This document shows, piece after piece, positions 34,052-46,500 of a stretch of DNA of 64,000 nt. The notes beneath the pieces are model-generated. The model was not told the origin of the DNA. It saw only the letters and a list, made by a program, of their open reading frames with translations, and searched no databases. The DNA is from Pogostemon cablin (lineage: Eukaryota; Streptophyta; Magnoliopsida; Lamiales; Lamiaceae): the NCBI GenBank assembly GCA_023678885.1, contig JAHCLQ010000843.1, forward strand, positions 1 through 64,000, written 5' to 3'. The translations under genes and the position numbers were made by a program. The number at the start of each line of letters is the position of its first letter. Positions within the stretch are counted from its first letter, which is position 1.

Positions 34052-35250
34052 TGTTGGGCAATTGGATCGTGCGGTTCAACGTGATCCGTTAGGATTGACA
34101 GGCAAACAAAATCAGCGGAAGCAAAAATGTGTTTACCGTACTTCAGGGTTGATGTAGAGTCTGAATCACTGCAGAAGAACACCTCTTGATCTTCTGCTGT
34201 ATGTCCCAAGTCAACTCTGGTGTTGGGTGGTCAACAATCCCCAGAGTTCTCTCAATCTGCTTCTCTCTAACTCACGTCAAAAGAGGCGCAGGAAGTTAGG
34301 TTTCCAGAAGCTGAGATGACTATATATATTGGGCTACAGCAGGGACCAGGAGGAGAAATTGGGCTGGGCCTCAATTGAACTTAATTAACCAAGCTTAGCC
34401 CAAAGCTTTTAATTAAATCCAATAATATTAATATAGTCCACTAAAATATTATTATTGCACTACCCGTCCAATCCCAAAATTATGTTCTGGGCTCCTTCTT
34501 ATTATAAGCCCGATAGTCTCCCCATGTTTAAGATATACAATGTCCATTAATTAATTAAGTTACTGACAACTCAAATTAATTAATATCTCATCCAAGAGTA
34601 GTACCACTCAACCTTTTTATCATGCCGGAAATTAATCCACTTGCAAGATTTACATGATAAACCTTATGAGCTCCTCAAGGGGACATCATCAACCTATGAC
34701 GGACATGGATTCCTTCTACAATCAACAGCACACCATAGATACTGCACTACTTCCCAACTCACCGAGTTTGTTGATTTAATACTTATAAATCTCACCCATT
34801 GATGAATCAAAGAAATACATACTGCCCTACGTGTCGAGGTTATTATATAGGGATTAAGAGCACGAACTTCCATAATAACAGAGATCAAGTTCTACTATAT
34901 AGTCAGTATAAGAAGAACGACCTCATGCGGTCCTGCTCAATACACACAAGTGCACTAATGTGATTCTATAGCCAAGACAAGCTAATACCAAATCACACTA
35001 CAACCATACCGATAGAGAGTCCCCGTCTATCTCAGTTGTGAGCATCTGTTTATACTTTATAAGGAAACCGATATATGATCTTCCGCATGTTGTCGCACAA
35101 CATATTATCTACAGTATAAAGTAATTAGACTATTGCATCATGCATATAAAATAAATTATATGATGCAATCATTTGATCAATGATTCTCATTTCAAATATT
35201 GTTATGACATTGTTCATACTAAAGCTAGACTTTTAGTATACAATCCAACA
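34052..35250 (-). mobile_element. 3' LTR of copy C
   Basis: It is 1199 bp, TGTTGG...CCAACA, followed by ATCTCCCACTTATAC. It has the same subtype features as the right LTR, including GGGCAATTGGATCGTGCGG at the edge. Confidence 0.93.
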
Positions 35251-35329
35251 ATCTCCCACTTATACTAAAAGACTATGCTGTCATGTCTTCTGCCATACAT
35301 CTGATTCCTACTTCCACTACACGACCATT

Positions 35330-37690
35330 AAAAGCTCTCGCCTTAAGGTCCTTGTAAATGGTTTACTAGGTCATCATCCGATGCAATCTAGGCGACAACA
35401 ACCTTCCCCTCATCATACGATTTCTCGTAACAGGTGGTACTCGCGCTCCATGTGTTTAATTGCCTTATGGACTTGTGATTTCTTCAAGTTTGCAACTGCA
35501 CCAATATCATCAATGTAAATTGTGATTACCTTGGGCAAACTTAGAAACACTTCAAAGTCCATCATGAAGTCTCTAGAGTCATATAGATACTTTGGCTGCC
35601 TCATAGGCTCCAATTTATCATCTTTCCATGATGGAGTCCGGAGTTTGAAATATATTTCTATATAACACTCCTCCACATTATGACTCTACTTCCTAAAATT
35701 AAACACATAACCTTTGAGGAGAATTTACTACAGTCCAATCTGACTAAAAAATCCGAATCTACGTAATCCACAAGAAACAGTGAATCTGCTCAATAAGTCT
35801 ACATATGATTTCCAGTCCTTCTCAGGCACTTCATATATGTCTTACTGCAGTTCATCATTCTTGTTCCGGGTTACGTTGATACCCACTGTTCTGCATACAG
35901 CAAAACAGATATCCAATTTCATTCATAGCATTCCATGAATAAACTCATCCGATGGGGAGGAAGGCTCTAATGCCGACGCGCAAGTCTATTCACATTGCTA
36001 AATGAGTATGGACTGTATCATTTTATGAAACTTGAGATAAGCATAACATCCTTTCTTGTGATCCGTATTACCGTGATCAAAAAGATGTATTTTGCCTTTC
36101 TTAAGTCCTTCATCTTTACCGCTTTATTAACCGTACCCATACGCCCGATAATACTCTTTCATTGTCTCCAATGAGCAAGATACTATCTACATATAGTCCA
36201 AGAAATACCACCACGTTTCCGTCACTCTTTACAATACACAAGACTCATCCGCTCATTGATTTAAATCCATGCCACTGGATTACCTAATCAAAACAGATGC
36301 TTCACGATCTTAAAGCTTGCTTTAGTCCATCGCTGGACACTTTTAAGCTTACTATCAAAACGCTATTAGTACTTTGCAATGAATCACTCTGGTTGCTTCA
36401 CATAGATGTTTTCTTCAAGACTTCCAATCAGGAAAGCTGTCTTGATATCTATTTGCTGTCCCTCATAATTTAATATGAGCAGCAATAAATAAAAGAATCC
36501 GGATCAATTGAAGCATAGCTACCAGCGAATATGTTCCCTCATAATCGAACCATTTCTTTCTGAGTACATCTTTTCGCAACAAGCTTTGCTTCCAAGATTT
36601 TCACCTTTCCGTATGATCCTCTTTTATTTCCTATGATCACTTGCAATGGTTTTTACACCATTTAGTGGTCATACAAGTTCCCAGACTTAATATAGAATCC
36701 GTAGATTCTATTTCAACGTACATTGCAACTTACTAAGATTCCGCATTTTAATCTTGTAGTGCTATGTCGTATCCGTGGGATAATACTATGTTCACTAGGG
36801 ATCAAGTCTCACGACTCTCCCAAACATATATTTATGGGTTGTCATACAACCCTCCCACTACGACAAGGCACTACATGTAATTGTGTATCAGACGTGACAC
36901 GCGTTGCAGTTTACCTTGTGGTATATCCTCTTGTACACTTGGTACTTATACTTAGTGTTTTCCTCTCACTTCCTTTAGAACAACTTATACATGGGTTTGT
37001 GATTCATTACATAGTCCTTTTTCCAAAAATCTAGTTATTGTGTTAACAATTGCCCTTCGATCTTTTGGACTAAATAAATCATCCTTCATTTTTCTAGGAT
37101 ATCCCATATACAGACAAACGTTTCACGAATTACTGTATCTAGGGCATATCCATAAAATGAATTTAATTATTCCAAATAATTCATCATCTATCTAATCATA
37201 ACCATAAGAGCCTAATACCTTCTACCCACCACACCATTCAGCTGGGGCATACCCGGTGTAGTTAACTTGAGATTTAATCTCAACTTCTGATCAATAGCTC
37301 CTAACTATCCCAAGAGGTATTCGCCATCATGATTGAATCATAATGACTTAATATATTTTCCATGACGCTTCACTGTACCAGTCTTACAATTCTTGAATTA
37401 ATCAAAGAATTTAGACATGCAGTGCAGCATATAAATATATTGGTTTCCAGAATAATCTTCGAATATTCATAACCACCTCTTGCCTGGATAATATTAGGTT
37501 CGCTTGAATCAGAATGAACTAATTCCAACATATATATCTTTGGCTCTACACCCCACAGCCTTGAAAGGCAGTTAATCATTTTTACTTCCAAGCAAGACTC
37601 GCAAGTCCGATAGTTTCCACTTCTGATAAACCTTGCGGTCTATCGGCTATCAACTTTTGAATCCTACTCAAGTAAAATGAACTAGTCTTA
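35330..37690 (-). pseudogene. Copia pol remnant, copy C
   Basis: Integrase (37215-37620) still reads CESCLEVKM, LELVHSDSSEPNI, ARGGYEY and, further on, TPGMPQLNG. RT at 36182-36193 reads YVDS followed by ILLIGD, as in copies A and B. RNase H (35413-35676) reads GAVANLKKS, HKAIKHMEREYHLLREIV, which is closer to the consensus than copy A. Stops and frameshifts break all three. A 70-bp piece of the leader repeat (ACTCATCCGATGGGGAGGA) is found out of place at about 35930-36000. Confidence 0.8.
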
Positions 37691-38989
37691 GACGCCAAAT
37701 GTATGTTTAGTTCATCTCCGAAGGTTCCTTTCTCTTACTAATATTAGAAGATGCATTATTAATTACTATTTCTTGCATCTGAGGGATGAACATGATTCAA
37801 GAGTATAATTATTATCCACCAACGTACTATAACGGATTATACCCCCATTCCTCATCATTATGACCATGTCATATAAATGAAATGAAGTATCCATCCGTTA
37901 ATGCATAGAAACCGAAATCATATTCTTTCTATGAAACGTACGTAAAGATAATTTCTCATAATCAATCGTTTATTCTTATCATGAGATAAATAAACAACTC
38001 CCACTGCAATAGTCACTACCTTTGTAGTTTTACCCATGTTTTAACAATCTTATCTTTACTAAGTGACAAACATTTAGTGATTCCAGTATCTACACAGTTC
38101 GTGTCAGTAGATGCCATCACTAATCATGTTTAAATCATTAGTAAATAAGATATTAACCTTGTTCAGATCATGATGAAAAATTGGCTTTCTTTTGCCATAT
38201 GTTTTGTCAGAAGTCTCCCACCATATACATCCTCTAGTATTTCAGGTAGAACTTTCTCAAAACATCAAGCTAAACATGGAGAATAAAATTGATCTAGGTT
38301 TCCCTTTCAATTTATACTCCAAGCTTTTCCAATTCATTCATCAAATTCTATCATGATCTTGCGCCTTTTAAATTACTCAAGTATCTGAAGAGTTACATGA
38401 GTTCATCATATTTCTATGATCCTCTCATCTCTTCACTAAAGACTTTAATAGGCATCATGAGCCGTCCTTTGAGAGAACACATGTATTTTCTTAAGCAGTA
38501 AATTTCAAAATTAAGATTCTTTTCTAATCAGTTAATTTGGACAAGTAAATATAATTTCTTTTAGTTAACAATTAGTGAGACTAAAACTATTCGAAATACA
38601 GAGAATCACGATTAAATTTACTGATCAAAACTTCGAATTTTATCCTTTTATATTGTTTCCCTCAAAACAATATAAAATAAAATTCACCGACATCTCAAGC
38701 ACCGTGAGTCTGCAAGCCACGTTAGTGTGGACGTTTACAAACCCGAACATTTACAAGAGAAGGTTTTACCCATTAATTTCATTTGTCAACCTAACTTTAT
38801 GACAAAATAATTAATAGTCGGTTACTCTTTAGCCATGCAAATAATAGCAGTGACTCCGTTGGGGAGGATACTAATTATTTACACCTAAGTGTACACCATT
38901 ATTTGATCCCAAGTCCACTGCGCGAGCTTATGTGCCTTACAGTTGGAGAAGTACACACGCGCTCGGGTAACTTCCTACAATCATCAATT

Positions 38990-39185
38990 ATAAGTTTGTA
39001 CCAGTGTACCGCACACAAACTCATCCGTTAGGGAGGAAGGCCTATGCCAACACGCAAGTTTATGTGCCACATTACAAACAATAATTATTTATGAAGTCTG
39101 TACCAGTGATCCGTGAATAAACTCATCCGTTAGGGAGGAAGGCCTATGCCAACACGCAAGTTTACTCACATCACTTACAAACCAA
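38990..39185. repeat. Twofold leader repeat, copy C
   Basis: Two units contain AACTCATCCGTTAGGGAGGA at about 39018 and 39119, equivalent to those at 8190-8400 and 15280-15480. Confidence 0.75.
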
Positions 39186-39439
39186 TAATGGAGGCCGCGG
39201 GAATTTATTACCAATCCCCTCTCCCACTTAGTTATTTATCACCGAGGGTTTTTAACATGCATATAATATATCACAATAAAATATACAACTTAGCATGCTT
39301 CTATTAACAGCAATTTAAATAAATAAATCACATAGAACATGTCTTTCACATATACAACAATAATTGACAATTAAATCAATTAATCAGTTATATAACATTA
39401 ATTAATTGTATAATAAGTGGATCAATTAATTTGGGCCTC

Positions 39440-39905
39440 AAGAGCAACAAATAAGCACAAAATGAGCAGCAGATTAAATAATTAATCAAGCCCATTATCC
39501 ATGGCCCATAAACTTAGCCCAAAATCAAATTAAATCCACCAAGCCCATTAGCACAATTAGTCCATTAATATAATTAATTAATTATGCTTGGTCCATTACC
39601 CACAATTAATAAAATTAATTAGTCCAGCAGCCCATTTCCATTTTAATTAAATTTGGGCCAACAGCCCAAAACCAAATTAAAATTGAGCAGCCTATTGGCC
39701 CAGCAGCCCAACACATATTTTAATTAAATTGGACCCCTAAGCCCAACAACCAAGTTAAAATAAATTGAGCAAAGACCCAACAACTAATTAAATCCTTTAG
39801 AAGCCCAGCAGCCCAATACCATTAACTAAAATTGGGTCCATATCCATAGCCCAAAACATTTTAATTAAAATGGGCCCATTGGAACAAAACAGGCCCAAAA
39901 CCAAC
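39440..39905. repeat. Large cluster of GCCCA (TGGGCY) words, copy C
   Basis: Roughly eighteen GCCCA/TGGGC words occur in about 465 bp, mostly AGCCCA or GGCCCA separated by AATTAA-rich spacers. It lies directly beside the GC-rich insert. On the element strand it lies downstream of the 5' LTR. The arrangement resembles stacked plant site II elements; a role is not shown. Confidence 0.6.
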
Positions 39906-40680
39906 TGCAGCCCTAAACAACCAGCAGCCTCCCGCTCGAAGCCACCGTCGACTCCACCACAGCCCACGAGCGTCGGAAGCCGCACCGACAGTCGTCAGAG
40001 ATCCGAACTCGACAGCCGTGCCCGCCTGCCGCGCAATCGCCGACCAACAGTCACGCAAGCTAACTTTCCGGATTGGCAAAACGCGACACACCGGCGAGAC
40101 GCGACGGAGTCCAACGCCGCTACGCTGCCAGCCTCCGATGTCAAGGTCGCCGCTGGAATCCGCCGTCGACCCGCGACCAGACCATCTTTCCAGCACGCGC
40201 TTCAGGGACAGCTTCTGGATTCTACCGCCGCCTCGACTCCGTTGCTCAGCCCTCACACGCCGCAAGATCCGCGCCGATCTACTCCGATCCGACCGGGATC
40301 GGGTGGGATTCTATCAGATCCCTTCTGACTCGCCCTGAACTCCGAGCTACGTGCTCGGAACCGGCTGTCCAGATTAGTTCTGACACCGTCGTTCCCCGCT
40401 GTGAATCGCCTGGGAGCTTTACCGCCGTCTGGGATCTGTTCCGCCACAGCCAGCCTTCATCGAGCAGTCCCCACGGCTTCATCTTCAAGCCTCCATGCGC
40501 CGTCAACTAACTCCTCCTTCCAGTCGTCATGCGCCGCTGGCTTCTAGATTCCAGCCATCACACGCCGTCGGTTCTGGGTCGCCGAAGGTCTCGACTGAAA
40601 CCTAGGAGAGACTCCCCCAGAATGCCTTGGACTTTTCCAGAATCTGCAGTCACTTGTGTTGCCTCGCCAAGGATGACTGA
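39906..40680. other. GC-rich variable insert in copia leader, copy C
   Basis: About 770 bp are GC-rich, with open frames of 134 codons (minus, 39861-40265), 152 and 145 codons (plus). None shows a recognised domain. The sequence is unrelated by eye to the inserts of copies A (8833-9850) and B (15945-16980). CpG-rich low-complexity protein shadows account for the frames. Confidence 0.5.
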
Positions 40681-40991
40681 TTCGTGGGTTGATTGACTTT
40701 TTCGAGTGTGTATGTATGATGCTTTCATTGTCCGATCAACAACAATAATACATAGCAGATAGGGATACAGGACAAAAGGATACTCAACCCTTTTCTTTGT
40801 CATGCGATAATAACCAGATTAAACATATAATCACTTAAGCCCTATCAAACATGCTTCAATCGACAAAAACACATAAAAAGCTCAAAAACATGGGATTAAA
40901 TCCAGATTATACTATATAATCAAATAATCACAAAAAAAAAACAAACCTTACGTCTCACGTTTCACCACGAAACCGAAGCTTTGATACCAAT

Positions 40992-42191
40992 TGTTGGGCA
41001 ATTGGATCGTGCGGTTCAACGTGATCCGTTAGGATTGACAGGCAAACAAAATCAGCGGAAGCAAAAATGTGTTTACCGTACTTCAGGGTTGATGTAGAGT
41101 CTGAATCACTGCAGAAGAACACCTCTTGATCTTCTGCTGTATGTCCCAAGTCAACTCTGGTGTTGGGTGGTCAACAATCCCCAGAGTTCTCTCAATCTGC
41201 TTCTCTCCAACTCACGTTAAAAGAGGCGCAGGAAGTTAGGTTTCCAGAAGCTGAGATGACTATATATATTGGGCTACAGCAGGGACCAGGAGGAGAAATT
41301 GGGCTGGGCCTCAATTGAACTTAATTAACCAAGCTTAGCCCAAAGCTTTTAATTAAATCCAATAATAATAATATAGTCCACTAAAATATTATTATTGCAC
41401 TACCCGTCCAATCCCAAAATTATGTTCTGGGCTCCTTCTTATTATAAGCCCGATAGTCTCCACATGTTTAAGATATACAATGTCCATTAATTAATTAAGT
41501 TACTGACAACTCAAATTAATTAATATCTCATCCAAGAGTAGTACCACTCAACCTTTTTATCATGCCGGAAATTAATCCACTTGCAAGATTTACATGATAA
41601 ACCTTATGAGCTCCTCAAGGGGACATCATCAACCTATGACGGACATGGATTCCTTCTACAATCAACAGCACACCATAGATACAACACTACTTCCCAACTC
41701 ACCGAGTTTGTTGATTTAATACTTATAAATCTCACCCATTGATGAATCAAAGAAATACATACTGCCCTACGTGTCGAGGTTATTGTATAGGGATTAAGAG
41801 CACGAACTTCCATAATAACAGAGATCAAGTTCTACTATATAGTCAGTATAAGAAGAACGACCTCATGCGGTCCTGCTCAATACACACAAGTGCACTAATG
41901 TGATTCTATAGCGAAGACAAGCTAATACCAAATCACACTACAACCATACCGATAGAGAGTCCCCGTCTATCTCAGTTGTGAGCATCTGTTTATACTTTAT
42001 AAGGAAACCGATAATATGATCTTCCGCATGTTGTCGCACAACATATTATCTACAGTATAAAGTAATTGGACTATTGCATCATGCATATAAAATAAATTAT
42101 ATGATGCAATCATTTGATCAATGATTCTCATTTCAAATATTGTTATGACATTGTTCATACTAAAGCTAGACTTTTAGTATACAATCCAACA
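40992..42191 (-). mobile_element. 5' LTR of copy C
   Basis: It is 1200 bp and near-identical to 34052-35250. It retains the intact conserved hairpin (compare 18322-18396), whereas the partner LTR has lost two bases in that stem. Confidence 0.93.
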
Positions 42192-42196
42192 CATTG

Positions 42197-43570
42197 TTCA
42201 TACGTTGGAAAAGATTATCTCAATTGCATGAAGAAAAAATGTCAGAAAATTCTACAGATTGGTGAGAATATGTGTTATTTTTTAGGCAAAATGTGAGAGA
42301 TTTGGGGGATAATTTATAACATACCTTTTCTCTACATTATGAACATTAATGTTAATATGAATACACCTTTTCGATCTCCACTTTTATCCAAAGCACAGAG
42401 TAGTAAATATCTTATTTAACTTTAGTGTACACGAGAGCGTCGTGCATTCAGAAATGAGTAATTGAGATAATTTGTTGAGAAATTTCATGAAAGATTTACG
42501 GATAATTTAAACATTCCTTTTAAAATAATTGTGAACACTATTATTAAGATGTGTAATTTGGGAAATACGTAATTAAACTTTGTATGTGTAAGTAATTCTG
42601 TAAACTCAATGTATTATGAAGTAATTATGAAGATAATATTGTACCTAGTAGTTACTGACCCATTATTAAATTAATCACCAATTAAATGAGAGTAGTGGGT
42701 GAATGTAATTTGGCTCGCCTAGTGGAGAGATTTCACGCACATTTGGGAGTGTAATGAGGCTTAATGGGATTAATACAAAATTATTATTCCACGTTGAATG
42801 TTGGAGGAGAATCCTAAAAGTTGGGTTAAGCTGTGAAGACGAATCTCTTTCTGTGTAAATATTCGTTGAACTTGGATGCAGTTCAAATCCCTCCATAATT
42901 ACTGATTAGATGAATTTACGTCCATCAGTAGTTAATCCGTCGTAATCCACGCCAATAACCATTATGGCTGAGAGGAATGGTGCGCCTATAAATAGGGTCA
43001 TTTCAGCATGCATTTCAACACACCACAAACGAACGAGCATCTACATACACAAAGCATTTGCATCTACATACACAAAGCATTTATAGTGTAGCTCACAGGA
43101 AAGGAAAAGCCGTGTTACCTTTGAGAAAGATCCGCCAAGGTTGAAGCACTACAGTGGCGTATTTCTTTTTGCAGGAAGAGGTCCGACCTTGACTCGACTT
43201 CCACAGTCTTTCTCCTGAAGATTCTGTACGAAGGAGTAAGAAGATCATCTGCTTCTTCTCCTTCAATTTTCTTTATAATCAATCTACTTATTCCTACTTA
43301 TTCCTCTTCTCTTGTAATTTTGTTAGCACTATTTTTAGTACGTTCTCCTTTTTATATTTCTACCCAAAATATTATAACGTAATTGGTTGGTGCACATATA
43401 AACCAATATATCCTAAGCACCGAAGTTATGAATTTTGAACACAAATATCTTAAATACCAAGTGTATGACTTCTGAACCCAATTATCATGTTAACAATCTA
43501 TTAACGTAATTAAGATTTAATTATGTCTACGTTAAGATTAACACTATTAATCTGTTAACAACTGTTCTAA
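42197..43570 (+). mobile_element. Older copia LTR resumed: promoter and transcribed part
   Basis: This continues the sequence interrupted at 34051. From about 42660 it looks like LTR U3-R-U5: TATA box CTATAAATAG at 42986-42995, then a leader beginning near 43018 with a 23-bp direct duplication (GCATCTACATACACAAAGCA units at about 43038 and 43061). The LTR end is not resolved; no CCAACA terminus was found before about 43570. Confidence 0.4.
42986..42995 (+). promoter_or_regulatory. TATA box of copia LTR
   Basis: CTATAAATAG lies in a GCGC-flanked context, about 30 bp before the probable transcription start (CACACCAC region). It is typical of plant copia LTR promoters. Confidence 0.55.
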
Positions 43571-44514
43571 CAAAAATATTCTAAACATCAAGTGTACGAC
43601 TTTTGAACACAAAGATCTTGATCATGAAATATAGTTTTTTTTGCCAAAAAAGCATTTGTAAAAACAAGCCAAACGCATGCAGAAAGTAAAAAAAATAAAA
43701 TAAAAAGACGATGCTCCAATAATAAACAAATTATTTCAGAGAAATCAATTAAAATTTGACTTCTTAAAGTTGGGTATTGGAGTCATTTTTAAAGGAGTAA
43801 ATCACGGATAATAATATTTTTTGGGTGAGTCTTGGATGAGACCGTCTCATATACCCTATTCTGTGAGACGGACTATCCACTTAACTTAATTAATCTATTA
43901 ATTAGGATAATGCGGCGTGAATTAAGATTAGAAAAGAAGAACAACTGAATTTTTATTAAAATTGTTATTTTTGATAGCGAGTTTTTTTAATGTAATAATG
44001 ATGTGGTTGTGAGATGGACTCGACTAATCAAACATAAAGATAGAAAAGATAAGAATTACTCCCAACTCTTTGTCTCTGGGAGGCGAGAATATCGCTTCTT
44101 ATTTATTGTTTATTCCTTTACTAGTTATAATCGGGAATAATGGGGGATACAACATATAAGTATGGCGAGTGGAATGATCATTGTTCATGTCTAAACTTAC
44201 TCTTATACAGGGGAGTGAGGGTGGGGTAAAAATGCAGTAGGCTCTAGTCAATAATTGTTGTACTGGCCCATAGGGCCCCAATGGGACAGCTCTATTGGCG
44301 CATATGAAGCACGTTTGATCCTGGGCCATTAAAATGGGGTGGTTTCTTTGTTCCCGTGGGTTTTCCCCTTATACCATTGGCGGTGTGACCGAGTTGGACC
44401 CTCCAAGTGGTGTCTCGTACAGATGGACTTGGGCAGCCTTTGGCGCTTGGCTTTTTCTTGGGCCTTTATTTGGCCAGGCAGTTAACACCTATCAAAGTTA
44501 TTATTTTTTATTCA
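43571..44514. other. AT-rich intergenic stretch, no gene recognised
   Basis: It contains a short palindromic GAGACCGTCTCAT motif (about 43838), related to motifs near 54460 and 54590. A less AT-rich patch at 44200-44480 has GGCCC-containing repeats and a 100-codon plus-strand frame (44334-44636) with no known domain. Confidence 0.5.
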
Positions 44515-44850
44515 ACTCAGGAATTGTTCATAAAATTATTCAATTAGATGATTGTTTCTTTTCAATAATCAAAAATCACTTTTTACTAATAACATTATCA
44601 CTTTTTATCTGTCTTATTAATATTAATTATTCATAAAATAGTTCAATTTGTCTGTTATCACTTTTTATTTATTAAGTATCACTTTTTAATAAAAATGTAT
44701 CATTTTTTATACATTCTGGTATTAATCATTAATGAAATAGTTCAATTGGATGATAATCACTTTTCATCAATTATATATCATTTTTTATCAAAAATTTATA
44801 TTATATATCATTTTTTATCAAAAATTTATCTCTTTTGTGCATTTTACTAG
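44515..44850. repeat. Degenerate repeats containing TTCAATTGGATGATAATCAC
   Basis: Three to four imperfect units carry ATAGTTCAATT(G/A)GATG and TTATCACTTTTTAT words, leading up to the Helitron boundary. A further unit lies on the other side of the Helitron pair at 53995-54090. The transposons thus appear to have landed within one repeat array. Confidence 0.6.
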
Positions 44851-44854
44851 TTAC

Positions 44855-46500
44855 TAGTGTCAAGACGTGCGTTGCACGTCGCATATATGTGATATTTTTA
44901 ATGCAGTAATTTTTATTTTTATTTTTTTATCTTTTTGCATTTTTTTTCTAAATTTATGTTTAACACAATAATACATTATTTAATTTTAATTAGATCATCA
45001 TCTATCTATTTATTACATAAAGATTCTTTATATATTATAGTTTTCTTTACCCTGACAATCATTTGATCTATTTCAATATTTTTATTTATTTCATGATATT
45101 CTCTTAGAAAGGAGAATGTGCAATTACACTCAATCTCATAACTAAATCACCAAAACAAACATTAAGTAATTATTAAGAATAATCCATGCATACAATATAC
45201 ATTTTATCAATTAGTAATATTATTTTTTATTACAAAGTAATTAATCAATATCAAACTTCTAAAGAAAAAAAAAATAAAACGATAGAATAGTAATATGTAT
45301 AGCATGCATAGCAATAAATTATTTTATATCATAAATTAACTACTCATCGAAACTATTTTGTAAATTAGAGAGCGTAAAACATATTCAGCATAATTTATTT
45401 AATGTTTTTGATGTTTTCTAATTATAATATAATAGTATATTAAACAATATTTAAATACACACAAACAAATAGGCAAATACTCGTATTTGCGTACATTTAG
45501 AAGTACTTTATGTTCAAATACACTATTACTATTTTACCCTTAGTTCTTTATGTGTTCAGTAATTGCTATTTTAACCTTAACATTAGAGTATATTCTTTAC
45601 CCCAGAGAAAAAAATTATTATTAATTTAATAATTTAAATTTTACTAACCTCTTGAAATACACAATTTCATGAACTTTCTCTCGTCTATATATTTTTAGGA
45701 TTATTATTTCATAGGGCAAATTATTTCATGTTTTTTATATATTTTTATTTATAATATAATATGTTAAACAATATTTAAATTAGACAAAGAAAATCAATAA
45801 AAGAAACATTACTGATAAAATTACATATATACATATAAATGTAAGAAATTTAAAAGACCACAGCAAACCTATTTACACAATTTATACATGTAAAAAAAAT
45901 TACACAATTTATATATGGGTTCATCAACGATTAACGACATTGTTATCGTCTTCTCCTTCAATGATTCATCCAACGGAGCGACATCATCGTCTTCTCTTTC
46001 AATATCTCATTTTATTTTGATGTTGTGTCCCTCTCATCTAATCAAGTATTTAAATAAATTTCCAAGGATTCATTCAGAAACTTCGTTTTCGGTATGTCCA
46101 TCGTCACCACAAATCCTCTGCATTTTATAGTGCTTGATTTGTCTTTTCATATTACTCATTAAATTATTTAATTAATTATGGATGTGTAGGGGTGGTGTAT
46201 GTTATATTACAATTAAATATAGATACATGAACATGAATATAAGTTAAATCTTAAATGTTATTAATTAATTATGGGTATTAATAATTAAAATTAAAAGAAA
46301 AAGTTTAAGGATGTAAAAAGAGAAAATATAGATACATGAATATGAATATAAGTTAAATCAAAAATGTTATTAATTAATTATGGGTATTAATAATTAAAAT
46401 TAAGAAAAAGGTTAAGGATGTAAAAAGAGAAATTAAGTGAGGATAAAATGGGAAAAAATGTTTCTCAAGAGGATAGCCACTTTTAATATACTAGACTAGA
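44855..46500 (-). mobile_element. Helitron H1 (non-autonomous)
   Basis: On the minus strand the 3' end has the hairpin ACGTGC-AAC-GCACGT (44866-44880), then CTTGACACTAG, flanked by T: the classic hairpin plus CTRR terminus. The 5' end reads TCTAGTCTAGTATATTAAAA at 46481-46500, starting with TC as Helitrons do and followed by the common AAAAGTGGCTATCC continuation. The length is 1646 bp. No RepHel coding is present. Inside is a twofold direct repeat of about 111 bp (46213-46431). The frame at 45915-46130 has no known motif. Confidence 0.75.
46213..46431. repeat. Tandem duplication of about 111 bp inside Helitron H1
   Basis: Two near-identical units each begin AAATATAGATACATGAA and contain ATGTTATTAATTAATTATGG and GATGTAAAAAGAGAAA. 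Confidence 0.85.

Larger units (their letters stand above)
34052..42191 (-). mobile_element. Complete copia element copy C, with target duplication CATTG
   Basis: The element is 8140 bp with two LTRs (34052-35250 and 40992-42191), flanked by CATTG at 34047-34051 and 42192-42196. The right LTR is preceded by the tRNA-iMet primer site (GATACCAA with its leader) and the left LTR is followed by the purine tract, so it reads on the minus strand. By eye the LTRs differ at about nine substitutions and one 2-bp indel in 1.2 kb, so this is a recent insertion. Its pol is nevertheless decayed in the same way as copies A and B. Confidence 0.95.

Noticed and set aside
39861..40510. Frames of 134, 152 and 145 codons in the GC-rich insert of copy C
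   Set aside because: Same reason: several phases are open at once and no recognisable domain is seen.
44334..44636. Frame of 100 codons at 44.3-44.6 kb as a gene
   Set aside because: Its second half runs through the degenerate AT-rich repeat and no domain is recognisable.
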